Source: Neocallimastix lanati (nom. inval.)
Taxonomy: Eukaryota; Neocallimastigomycota; Neocallimastigomycetes; Neocallimastigales; Neocallimastigaceae
Length of the DNA: 64,000 nt
Assembly: GCA_016946835.1 (NCBI GenBank)
Contig: JACVTC010000106.1
Location: 60,001-124,000, forward strand
Reading direction: 5' to 3'
The position numbers and the translations under genes are program-made. Positions 48,240 to 60,257 of this stretch are shown in pieces. The notes beneath the pieces were generated by a model. The model made no database searches and was not told where the DNA came from. It was given only the letters and a program-made list of their open reading frames with translations. Every line of letters starts with the position of its first letter. Positions within the stretch are counted from its first letter, which is position 1.

Positions 48240-49038
48240 TATTTATCCTTGTGATAATTATAGGAAATGAATTGAGTATTTAAAGCAATAATAAGAGAAG
48301 CAATGACCATAGAATGAACATTTGTATTACTTTGGAAGGTAGGAAAGTTCAGCTCTTATTGTCATACATAGTTTGTAATGCCTCAGATAAACCAGTATTA
48401 ATAATAGTATCAATATCATAAAACATCATAAAGAACCAGAAATACTAGAAACAATAATGATAACTTCAATTTCCTTATCAAAAATGAGAATGGTAAAGAT
48501 AATAGGTAAGATGATAGTTAAAAGAAAAGTATTAATCTTATCAGCAATACTTGGAATAAAAACAATAATAATAGCTAATAAACCATAACCAGCTGGTATA
48601 CTAAGAATACAAAGAGATAACTTATAGACACAAAGAGATACAAAGATTAAACCTTTTACAATGGCATATAATACTAAGTAATGACTTTGCAATGAAAACA
48701 CCAGCTGCAAAACCAATAAAGAAAATAATTTTACTGTAGAATTGATATCCAAAGAAACAAATACAGAAATTTGAAGCATCTGCAAATAAACCTACAACCT
48801 TTTGAATGACCTTTTGTTTATCTACTTAAAAATAATAATAATATATATATATATAATATAATATTAAAAAATATAAATATTATTAAATATTTATTATTTG
48901 TTTTTTTAAAAAAAGAAAATGTTTTTTTTTTTTTATTAACTAGATTCAATGTTTGCTGTATCGTCTCTATTAGATAAAACTAGTAATGATTCAGCAACAT
49001 TATTTAAGAGAAGACCTAAGAAAATAAGAATATAACCA
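48240..49038 (-). pseudogene. TMEM198-like (DUF4203) multi-pass membrane protein, frameshifted
   Basis: Coding-like minus-strand sequence in pieces. An upstream exon (49038-48944; IYGYILIFLGLLLNNVAE) ends at a GTTAAT donor. After a TAAGTAG acceptor come VIQKVVGLFADASN and FFGYQFYSKIIFFIGFAAG (frame 1, 48827-48690), then LSIPAGYGLLAIIIVFIPSI and ILPIIFTILIFDKEIEVIII (frame 2, to 48426), then DIDTIINTGLSEALQTMY and FPTFQSNTNVHSMVIASLII (further frames), ending at a TAA at 48240. The FFGYxFYxxxxFxxGFxxG core and the hydrophobic layout suit the TM7S3/TM198-like family, but the assignment is by memory of the pattern. At least three frame changes and no visible 5' start argue for a pseudogene; unrecognised introns or read errors are possible. 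Confidence 0.5.
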
Positions 49039-49702
49039 TAAATCTTAGTAAAATAAATAAATAAATAAAACATTAATATATTAAAATGTAATTCATTTTA
49101 TGAGATAGTCTTTATTAAATGATTTATATTACATATATTAAATATATCTTGTTTTATATATTACTGCCAATATATTAAATTTAAAAATTATGTTTAAATA
49201 AATTGTATTATATATTAATAAATATACTTATTAATATATACATATTTAAAATTTTGAATTAATATTATTGTAAATAAAGTTTTTTTTTTTTTTTTTATTT
49301 TTTAATAATTAAAAAAATCAATAAGTTATCATAATTGTTATTTTTTTAAATTATAATTTTTACTCTGAAGGTTTTTTTTTTTTTTTTAATTAAAGTTGTA
49401 TAATTAAAAATATATTATTCCACCAATATATTTCACAATTACATATATATCAAAAAAATTTTTTAAACCGTTGAATATCTCAAGCAAGAATTAAATATAT
49501 TATAATATATTATAATAAATAATTAAATCACATAAAAATAACTCTAAAGCTTAATAGTTTTATTAATAATTTATTATTTATTATTAACATAAATATTTAA
49601 AAAATAATATATATATACTATTTCTATAATGTAGTAATATACTTTTTTTATTTATTTTAAAAAAAAAAGTAAAATATTATTAATATAGTAATAAATAATT
49701 AT

Positions 49703-50450
49703 TGTATATTACTAAAAGTATAAAAGCATTTAATTTATAATAATTAAGCATCAGTAATTCTTTATCATAAAATATATTAATAAAGTTGACATAATTATAA
49801 ACCCTAAATTCCTGACTTTTAGCAGATTAACAGATTAAGAGTCTCATCTGACCCTTAAAAGGATTCTTAACAAAAGAATCGTTTGCCAGACACAATATTA
49901 TGTTAAAGAAAAATAAATTGAATTTTAAATTATGATAAAAGTTACAAAGTTGCTCATTATGTCAATTTAAGGAGGACTGATATAACTGACCGAAAATTTG
50001 AAATGATCATAATTGTAAAATTGAAGAAACAATATAAAATACTTGATCGAAGAGAATTATCTCAAGTAAAATAAGACTCCCAAAATATCAAAGTATTAAT
50101 TTAATAGAAAAAGACACACTTAAACATGCGTAAGAATATATCTTCATACTCCTATAGAGACTCTTAATTGAAATTATAATTTGATATTTTAACAAATAAA
50201 ACTCAAGGCCATTAATGATGGACTGTAACATTATACACAAAGGATTCTACTCTGTGATGAATTATTTCCACCTCATGAAAATACAAAATACAATTTAATA
50301 ATATACATCATTACATACAAAGTTTTAAGCAATCAGATATTAAACTATGGCTTTTTCTCAACCACAAAGCATATATTATTAGTGTAATATATACATATCA
50401 AATACATATATATATTAACAATAATAATGGAGGAGACTGTATGTCAGAGA
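49703..50450 (+). mobile_element. Degenerate relative of the TRIM-like element
   Basis: The end of an LTR at about 49703-49832 shares ATCATAAAATATATTAATAA with the LTR at 985-1182. It is followed at 49833 by the same primer site, GATTAAGAGTCTCAT. The interior keeps colinear landmarks of 1183-2084 (TTATGATAAAAGTT, CATTATGTCAA, GAGACTCTTAAT). A GGAGGAGAC purine patch near 50430 may be the old polypurine tract. No 3' LTR was found, so the right end is uncertain. Confidence 0.6.
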
Positions 50451-51825
50451 TCCTGAGATTCCATACAAAAAAATTTAAAACATAATATCCATAATATTTT
50501 AAGTAAGATATATTAGAATAGTAATTCTTAGCGTAAAATTGGTTCATTCAAACAATAGTAGTATTATTACATCTAGCATGAATTGGGTTTAGATAATAAC
50601 TAATTTAATGTAATCATAATGCAAACTTTCGTAATGAAAGGTATAATAAAATAATAAATATAATCATGAGTTATATATAAATAGATAATTTTTTATTCAT
50701 CTATAAACTATTCTTATTAATTGAAATGTATTTAAGAAGTTATAATTATTAAACTTCAATCATTGATATTTCAATGATGAAAAAATTCAAATATATAAAA
50801 TCCTTTTAGAAATTTGGATTATAAGGAGGAGGGGAAAGTAAACAACATAAAAATAAAGAACATAAAATATTAAAGGAAAGAAACTTTACTAATTCCTTGT
50901 GATTATTATCTAAAAATCATAGTTATTTTGGAAATGAATAAAAAAATCTAATAAAGAAAATAATTAAAAATTAGCCTACAAGAAGAAATTAATTGAAATA
51001 CTGAATCTTAATAAATTATGAAACTTTTTACATTATTTACTAAATGGCTTGAATAATAAAATTAGTTATAAATGTAATTAATTTTAATACTTCAAGATTA
51101 TGGTTTATTAAGTTTACCGATATATAATTAACAATTTATTTTAATTGCAATTGCTATAACAACATAACAACATAGCGAATATATATAAAAAATATGTACT
51201 AATCTACAAAGCGGATTATAATTGAAAGTGATGTAAAACACATTATACACATAAGAAAGAGATATTCACACAAATTAAGATAGTATAATATCACCCTTCA
51301 AGAGAAAGGTTTCCAGCATATAAATAAATAAATAAATAAAAAATAAATTGAAAATCGAAAAATAAAAATATATATAAAATTAAATAAAAGAGAATAAAAG
51401 TAGGAATGATATTAATATTTTTAAAACTATTTATTACTCAATAATATTATAAAAAAAAAAAAATTGGATGGATGAATAGTTTTTTATATGTTATTATTAT
51501 AAATTATTGTTACTATTTTTTTAAATGATATTAAAAATAAAAGTTAAAATAAAAATTATAACACAAATTAGTTTTGAGTCTTATGCTAACACCCACATGT
51601 ATAAACATTTGTGTCTATAAGTATTTATTGTAAAAATTATTATATATAAGTAATTTTATTTTTTTTTTTTTTTTTTTTTAATTTTTTTTAATTTTTATTT
51701 ATTTATTTATTTATTTTAATTTCTATTTAATTGTATTATACTATTTTATAACATTAATTTCGTTTGATTACAATAACATAAATGATGTTTTATTTAATCA
51801 AAACTATTAATAATAAATAAATTTA

Positions 51826-51923
<98 letters not shown>

Positions 51924-52136
51924 TTTAGTTTTTAGTATTAAAATTATTCCTATTAATTCCCTAATTTTGATAATTATTTATTATTTTTTTATTTTTATTG
52001 CTTACAACTATTATAAATAATTTTATTTCGATTTATCTATTAAATGTTTGATTTTTTTTTTTTTTTTTTTTTTTTAAACAATAATAATAAATAAAATAAT
52101 AATAAAAATGATAATAATAATAATAATAATAATAAA
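50451..52136. other. Intergenic region with (AAT)n array
   Basis: No coding sequence seen. (AAT)n spans about 51829-51920, and shorter AAT and poly-T runs lie just downstream of the next gene's stop. Confidence 0.6.
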
Positions 52137-54497
52137 TTAATTTATATAATTAAAAACTTTAAAATTTGTTGAAATTGATGATGAATAAGGTTCTTTAGAT
52201 TTTGATTCAAGATTATCTTTATTATTTAAATTGGTTGATTCAGATGAATGTTGGGAGGATTTAGAATATAGTTCATTATTACTATCAGTTATACTAGTTG
52301 TTAAACCTTCAGAGGAATAACTGTTAGTTGAGACATCAAAAGCAGAACATTTCATTTTTTCATTTACTTTTGATGGTAATTTTAAAGTCATATCATCTTT
52401 TACATTTTGTGAAGGGTATCGATTGTAATTAGGAGATAAATATTTTGAAAAGGAAGATTTGGAGGAAGATGGTAAATCAGATTGTTGAGATATATTATTT
52501 ACATTAGTATATGAACTTCCTCTATAATATAGAGGTTTAGTAATTTTTGTATTTATACCACCAATTCCACGATATTGTTGTTGTTGAAACGAATAAGGAT
52601 ATTGATGAACTATTGGTTTTACTGGAGATACACTATAATCTCCCAAGTTAACACCCATTTCAGCAAGCATCATTATATTGGATCCAAAACTACTACGACG
52701 TCTTAATGAGTATGAAGATGAATAAAATTCATTTTCTTCCTTTGAAGATAATCCTTTACCATCAGTTTTCAAACTATGACCTGAACCAAAGAATTTATCA
52801 TTATTTAATTCATTGGAATGATGATTATAATTACTATTATTATTATCAACAATTGATATATATTTTGGATCAATTGGACCATCTGATATTGTATAAAGTT
52901 TTTCATCCTTTTCTGGTGCTTTATGAGCAAATACCACTCTTAATGATTTATAAAGATAAAGCTTCTTTTTTGATGGTGAAATGAATTGTAAATGAATTGC
53001 ATACCTTAATGAACATTTCTGATCAAGTGGATTTCTACTATTTATAGTATTCTTTAAATATGATTTTTGACGAATAAATGTTTTTGTTCCTGGTGGCATA
53101 TCATGAAAATCATATGGAATAAGAAACACCTTAACGGCTGTTTTACTTGGATTTTTAATAATCTTTTTATTAAATTAAGCAATTAAAATTAATAAATATA
53201 AAAAAATAACAAACATAATTATTATTTATATTAACAAATTTAAAATTTAATTTATTTTTAATCATATATAATAAATACATATAAGAGTATTTTAAAATAA
53301 AAATAATATATATATAATTAATAATTACCACTTGAATTTGACCCTTAAATGGAATACGATAACCAGGAAATTTCGTACTTAAACCATTTAATGAATTTGA
53401 AGAAGAATTACGTTTAATAATTGGTTTGTCATTTAAAAGAATAGCAGAAGGAATTGAGGTAGTTAAAGTTTTAGTTTTATTATTCAATTCCTCAACTTTA
53501 ATTTTACTTGTTTCCAATGTATCAATATTGTTTTCTGGTTCTAAAGTTTCTTTAATATCTAATTTTTCTATAGCTTTATGTTGTTGTTCCATTTTTTGTT
53601 GCTGTTCTTGCTTTTGTTTCTTTAATTCATTTTGTTTTTGAAAATATTGTTCAATATCAACTGTACCTACATAGGGTGTTGTAAAGAAATCATTTTTATC
53701 TGGAATTTCATAAAAATAGACAGGGAATATTATATTAATATGCTGTGGGCACTTCAATCGTGGATGGCATTTACCAAATCCAATAACACCAATTTCTGAT
53801 ATAAATTTAATAGGTTTTGATGGTAATGTCGACATTCTTCCACTAAGAATAGATTCCTCATAGGATCCAACTAAACTACCAAATAATTCTATTGAATTAT
53901 TTTGAGAATCAACATTATTATTTTTATTTGAGTTTAAAGACAATGAATTAGGCGCACTTAAATACTTTGGATTGTCATTGTCTTTACAATTTAATAAAAG
54001 ATTTGAATTTTTAGGTATATTTATTGAATTTAATTGATGCGTTTTTGTAGTGGAATTAGTTATGTTACTATTATTAGTAGAAGATTTTTTATAGTTAAAT
54101 CCGGACAACAGTAAATTCGAATGAGAAGATAATGAATTATTATCTGATAAAGAATGAACAGAACTACTGTATTTTTCTAAATGTTGTTTATTCATTAACT
54201 GAAGTATAAGATTTGACGAAGAAGAAGAAAGTTGAGACTTTTGAGGTTGGAATGAATATTTATTTTGAGTTAAAGATAAAACTTTGGTACGCGTCTTTGG
54301 ACTTGGAAATGGACTACCAATAGTTTTAACAGTTTTTCTATTAGTATTTGAAGAAGAAGCTTTATCATCAGCAGGGGTATCAGAATTCTTGTATTATATA
54401 ATAATAAAAATAATATAAATAATTAAGTTCATATATATTAATACATTAAATAAATAATTAATTTAAATAATTAAAAATTTTTTAAATATAATTTGAA

Positions 54498-54558
<61 letters not shown>

Positions 54559-56613
54559 CTATTTAAATATATAATTAAATATAATAGACTTACAGATTTA
54601 TCTTTCAGAGGTTCTTCTTCAATATTACTTGTTGAGGAAGTTGAATCTTTAGTTTGTTCAACAATTAATAAATTATCTTTTGGTTGATTTAATGATATAG
54701 AGGATGAAGAATTATTAGTATTATTTATGTTTTTGGCTGTTTTATTAGCAACACCTGCTGTTGTTGGATTGTTATTAGCATCATTAAAATGAAATGAAGA
54801 CGTTGAAGATAGAGATTTCGAAATGGAATGTGATATATTGGTTGAAGAGTTACTATTATTAATATTTGCATCATAAACTACTGAAATATGTAAATTTCCA
54901 AGAGTAGTCGAGGCTTTAGTAAACTTATAGACTTTTAATTTTGCAGATAAATCAAATCCAGAAGAACCCACATCACAAAAATCGACATCATTATTATCAC
55001 CCTCAAATAATGGTAAAAGTAAAAAACCATCTGCTGTTGATATACAATACTGTAGATCATTCTTCTTTATAGATTTATCGGAAAGAAGAGAATGAAGTGG
55101 CATTAAACGAATATAGGAATAAAGAGATTGTACTAAAAGAATTAAATCTGTAGTATCAACTTTTGAATTTCTACTTTTATTGCTTGATTCCTTATTATTT
55201 GGTTCATATGATACAACCCAACGTTCTAAAAGTCTTTTATTGTTAAATTTTGTTGAAACTGGATTAAAAGAAGTTGACGCTTTTACAGGATAAATATTAG
55301 ATATAGATGAAGACCTTGTTCTTGTTAAAGTCAAAGAATTATTACTAAAATCATTTTTATGTTCATATATACCATCATCAACTTCATTACCATTTCCAAA
55401 ATCATAACTTTTTCTTCTGTAATTGTATCCTGTGTTTTCATTACTACCACTACCGGCAAAAATATCAATGTTAATTGGTACACAATTTTTCCAAAATTGT
55501 ATTCTATCTAAAAGAAGACCGTGTAACTGTTTAATATTGTCGATAGATGGTATTGGAATGTGTACGCTATTATTTTCAGTATAAACACTTCTAGGACTAT
55601 AAACACCATTAGGATTTGATCTATAAGAATTCTCAAATGAGGAAGTATATGATGAAACTACTGACGTTGAATAAGGAATGGAATGATTTTGTGAATCGAA
55701 CGAAGAAATTGATGATGTTAAGGATGATTTTATATTCATATTATCAATAGAATTAGTTAATAAATTTAATTGATTATTATTAATCTCTTTAGATTGATTC
55801 TTTAAATTTAAGGATGGATAGTAATTGTGATTATAACTAAGACCAACACGAGAACGAAGAATTAATTGAGCAATTTTACAAATAAAATTTGTTACATTTT
55901 TATATGTGTTTAATTCTTCTTCGGTGTAATTAAATCCATAATCATTAATATATTCTTCATAAAAATTTGATGAATCTGAAGAATTTAAGGAATTAAATTT
56001 TGTTGAAATTGAAGAATTAAAATTGGAAGCTAATGATGGAAAAGGAATAGTATTTGATTTTAGAGGTCTTACTTTTGGAGTAGGAATGGGTGAAGAAGAA
56101 TAATATTCATTTAAACTTGTCGTACTATTACTTCTAGTAGTTTGTTTTGGATTATTATTAAATTGAGTGGCTTTATTAATATTACCAATAATATTAAATT
56201 TATCCTCATAATTTACTTTATCAGAATTATTAATATTATTATTATCTCTTATTGTATTAATTTCACTTTCAAAATTATTAATTATTTGACTCGTTGCAAC
56301 TGTTGAACTTATAATAGAAGAAGTTGTAGTTGCTGATTTTACAGATGTCATTGTAGAATTTAATTTTGGAATTGGAGAAGTTGAAGTACTGTTAGAAGAT
56401 AAAATTTTTTTTATTGAAGTATTTAGTTGTGCTGAATTTGAGCCCGATATTTTATTAGGTTTCGTTCCTCCTCCATCTCCTTCTTTTTCTAATGAATTTT
56501 AAATTATGATAATATATATTAATTATATTAAAATTTATTCAAAATATATAAATAAATATATATATATATAAATATATAAATATATAATTTTTACCACTTT
56601 CAACATTTGTCAT
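52137..56613 (-). CDS. Atg13 HORMA domain joined to an Atos-type module, four exons
   Basis: Exons: 56613-56595 (19 nt), 56488-54594, 54387-53329, 53162-52137; total 1332 residues, all joins in frame. Residues ~202-547 read as the HORMA domain of Atg13, scaffold of the Atg1/ULK autophagy kinase: FICKIAQLILRSRVGL, FWKNCVPINIDIFAG, LERWVVSYEP, LLVQSLYSYIRLMPLHSLL, TTLGNLHISVVYD. A Ser/Asn-rich linker with Ser-Pro sites follows. Then at ~813-880 comes the DUF4210/Atos core (GSYEESILSGRMSTLPSKP, IGVIGFGKCHPRLKCPQHIN, TPYVGTVDIE), a Gln/Lys/Glu coiled stretch, and at ~985-1072 the Chromosome_seg/Atos C-terminal part (FLIPYDFHDMPPGTKTFIRQ, LRYAIHLQFISP, LRVVFAHK). The join rests on a GTAAGT donor at 54593 and an acceptor at 54388, with 64 open codons before the first ATG of the Atos part. 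Two separate genes remain possible. Confidence 0.75.
54498..54555. repeat. (AAT)n in the second intron of the Atg13-Atos gene
   Basis: About 19 AAT units within the 206-base intron 54388-54593. Reading into the intron gives a poly-Ile tail, which is not accepted as protein. Confidence 0.85.
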
Positions 56614-57664
56614 TTTCATTTTGAATTTTGATTCTTTATTTTTAAATCTTTTTTTTTTTTTTTTTTTGTTTGTTTGTTTGTTTGTTTGTTTGTTTGTTTA
56701 CAATATTATTAATTTATTATTATTATTTTCTTCGAAAAAAAGTTAATAGTTATTATAATTTTACTTTGATTCTTGATTTTTCTTTAGCTGTATTTATTTT
56801 TCAATGAATAAAGGATGAAAAATAAAAATAATAAAAAAATAATATAAAGTGATTTTTAAATATTATATTTTAATATTATAATTTTTAATTATTTTATATT
56901 ATCTTTTTATTTTTTAATTATCTATTATATATTGATTTAAAAATATGTGATTTTGAAGATTATTAAATAGAACAGAATAATAATATTTATAAAACAATAT
57001 GGTAATGATGAATTTTTGAAATCAATAATTAGTGTAATAAATATTACATAAATAAAATTTGAAATATATAAAACATAAATTAATGTTAAATTATGATGAA
57101 TTTTATAAATCATTAATTAAATGTGTCGTTTATTCAATTTCATTTCCTTTTTGTACTTTTATATTTATATAAGAATAATAATAATTTTTAAATACGTACC
57201 CAACTTTATTTATTAATCCCTTTAATAAAATATATTTATAAAATATTAAAAATTGAATTTAAAATGAATATTGAAAAATGATTAGAATTTTATGATTGAT
57301 TTTATTTTATATAAAATATTATTATTTGTATTTAATATTTTATTTCAATTTTAAAATAATGTCGTTTAGAAACAATGTTTAGATTTTAATAATTAATTAA
57401 TTAGTTGATGATTTTGAATTTTATGTTTGAGATTTAGATTTATTTTATTATTAATGTATTAATTTATTCAATTATTTAAAGGAATTTAAAAAGAAATAAT
57501 AATAATAATAATATATATATAATATTTTAATATAATAAATTATATTAGTTTAATGATTAAAATTTAATCAAACGGTCTTAAAATATGAAAATAATAATAA
57601 TAAAAATAAAAAAAGTATTTTTAACTTTATTAAAGTATAAATTTAATATTATTATTATTATTAC

Positions 57665-57740
<76 letters not shown>

Positions 57741-60257
57741 AATAAATATTTTACAATAAATTATTAATAAAAATTCTAATAGATTATCTTCCAAGTGTAC
57801 ATATATAAATATGTTTATATGAATAAATATCAATTATTATATCTATTTATTTATCAATACATTCAAATGTTTAAAATAATATATAATCTTCATAAATAGG
57901 TCAATAATTAATATGTCTATATAAATAGGTGAATAAATATTAATATTAGAATATATTCTATTTTATTATATTTAATTTCATTTATATTCAATGCTATTAA
58001 ATACTTTCCTTTTATACTAAATACTACTTTATTTTATTGTATTATTATTTTTATTCTATTTGAGTTTATAATTATAAAAATAAAGTTTAATATTAATATA
58101 TTTACTAATTATTAGGATCTATTATATAATAGTATATTTATAAATATTATATATATTTTATCAAATATATTACTAATATATTTTTATATGTGTATTAATC
58201 CGAAAATAATATAAAATATTAAAATTTAATATATGATTATTAATATTATTTTTTTATTCATTTAATATATTAATATCAAATTATATTTTTTAAATTTTAC
58301 TATAAATAAATTAATAGTTCATTTTATTTAAAAAATAATTCCATATAAATAAATAAAATTATATTACAAATCATGGATAGAGAACCAAGAGGATATAATT
58401 TAAAAGAACATTTATTATTTAATAATATTTAATAATAGTATTAATAATATATGATAACTATTAATTATTATTATATTTTTTTATTACCAAATTAATTTAT
58501 TATTTATTAATTATTATTTATTAATTATTATTTATTATTTATTATTTATTATTTATTATTTATTATTTATTATTTATTATAAATGCAGTATTATTTATTA
58601 TAAATGCAGTATTATTTATTATAAATGCAGTATTATTTGAATAATAAAAATTTTATTTTTTTGCCATAGTTTTTACTATACAATATTTATTTATTTATTC
58701 ATTCATTTATTCATTTACTCATTTATTCATTTATTTTCTTCAAATTTTTAATAATAAAAAAAAAGACAAAATTATAATTTTGGAGACTATTTTTTTAAAG
58801 AAATATATAAAAGTTTATTATATGTTGAATATAATATATTATATATCATTTAAACATATTATGTAGTAAATAATATATGATATTATATTTTTATATATAT
58901 TAAAATTAACTGTTCCATAAAAAATTTAATTAAAATTTCATAAAAGAAATAAAAAAAGTAATATATTTTTCTAATTAAATTAATATATGATATTTATATA
59001 TTAAAGTATAAAATATATATTATTTTATATTATTTTTAATATTTTAGGACATAATATTTGTTGAAAAATTAAATATTAATTCATTTTTAAAAATTGTTTA
59101 TATAGAAATTAAAGTTTTTTTCAATATATTATAATATATATCATTTATATATTAACTTTAAACTTATTAATAAATAATTTAATATTAAAATAATTTAAAG
59201 TAAAAAGTGCCATATATATACCATAACAAAAGTGTAATAAAATAGTAAAATAATAACAAAAATTAATAATATAATATTAATTATTAAAACTTTTTTTTAT
59301 TTTAAAATGACCCATTTTTCCTTATTAGGAAATAGTTAGTATGAATGTTAAATTCTTGTATATTTTAAAATGAATAAAAATGAATATGCAAAAAGTCAAT
59401 AAAAAAAAATTATATACTTCAATTAATTTTAATTTATATAATTAATAATGATTAAATAAACTATAAAATTTTAAAAAAAGTTAAAATAAATATTTATTAT
59501 TGGAATTTTATTTCAGTTAATTGAGATGAATATTTAAAGTTAATTAATATAGTGTTTTTTTTTTTTCTTTTTTTTTTTTTAGACCAGAAATAAACTTTAT
59601 TTGATTAATAATTTTTTTTTTTTTTAGACTGGGAATCTGATTAATAATATTTATTAAAAAAAAAAAATACATGAAATTTTTTATATTAATATTAAAAAAC
59701 TACGTTATGAGTTATGAGTTTCGAAGACGAAATGGTCACTAACTCTTCCTATTTATCGATAATAACTTCATATGGATTAATATTATCATTCGAATCTACA
59801 TCAGATTTTTTTTTTGCTTTATCGTTTCGATGTCAACGCTCTTGACAACAGTTGGTCTAATTGTATATAAATTAATCATAATGTATAAACTACTAATTAT
59901 AATAAGCATAACATTATTGTATTTACACTATTATATTTATTTATTTATAATAAAAAACGTTTCGATAAAAATATTGAAAAAAAATTTTTTTTTTTTGTTA
60001 TTTTATTTTTTATTTTTTATTTTATTTATTTTTATTTTCATTTATTTTTTTATAATAGTAGTTCTTTTCTTACGAAAAAAAAATAACATTAAATAATAAT
60101 ATTAATAATAACTTTATATAAATATATATAATTATTTTTTTTAAAAAAAAAAAAAAAAAAAAATTAATAATAATAAATAAAAAGAAAAAAAACATTAAAA
60201 TGATAATCTTAAAATATTTAAAAAAAAAAAAAAAAAAATTTTTTTTTCTTCTTTTGC
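56614..60257. other. Long intergenic region with several simple repeats
   Basis: (GTTT)n at 56667-56699, (ATT)n at 57648-57740, short tandem ATTATTT units at 58500-58580, and three copies of a 21-bp unit (ATTATTTATTATAAATGCAGT) within 58564-58636. A GC-richer patch at 59700-59850 shares CGTTTCG..GTC.AC with 45270-45285. No gene is supported; open frames at 59830-60267 are low-complexity. Confidence 0.6.

Noticed and set aside
54471-54593. Atg13 part ending in a poly-Ile tail before a stop at 54471
   Set aside because: The frame there is an (AAT)n tract; a GTAAGT donor at 54593 and an in-frame acceptor at 54388 give a better model.
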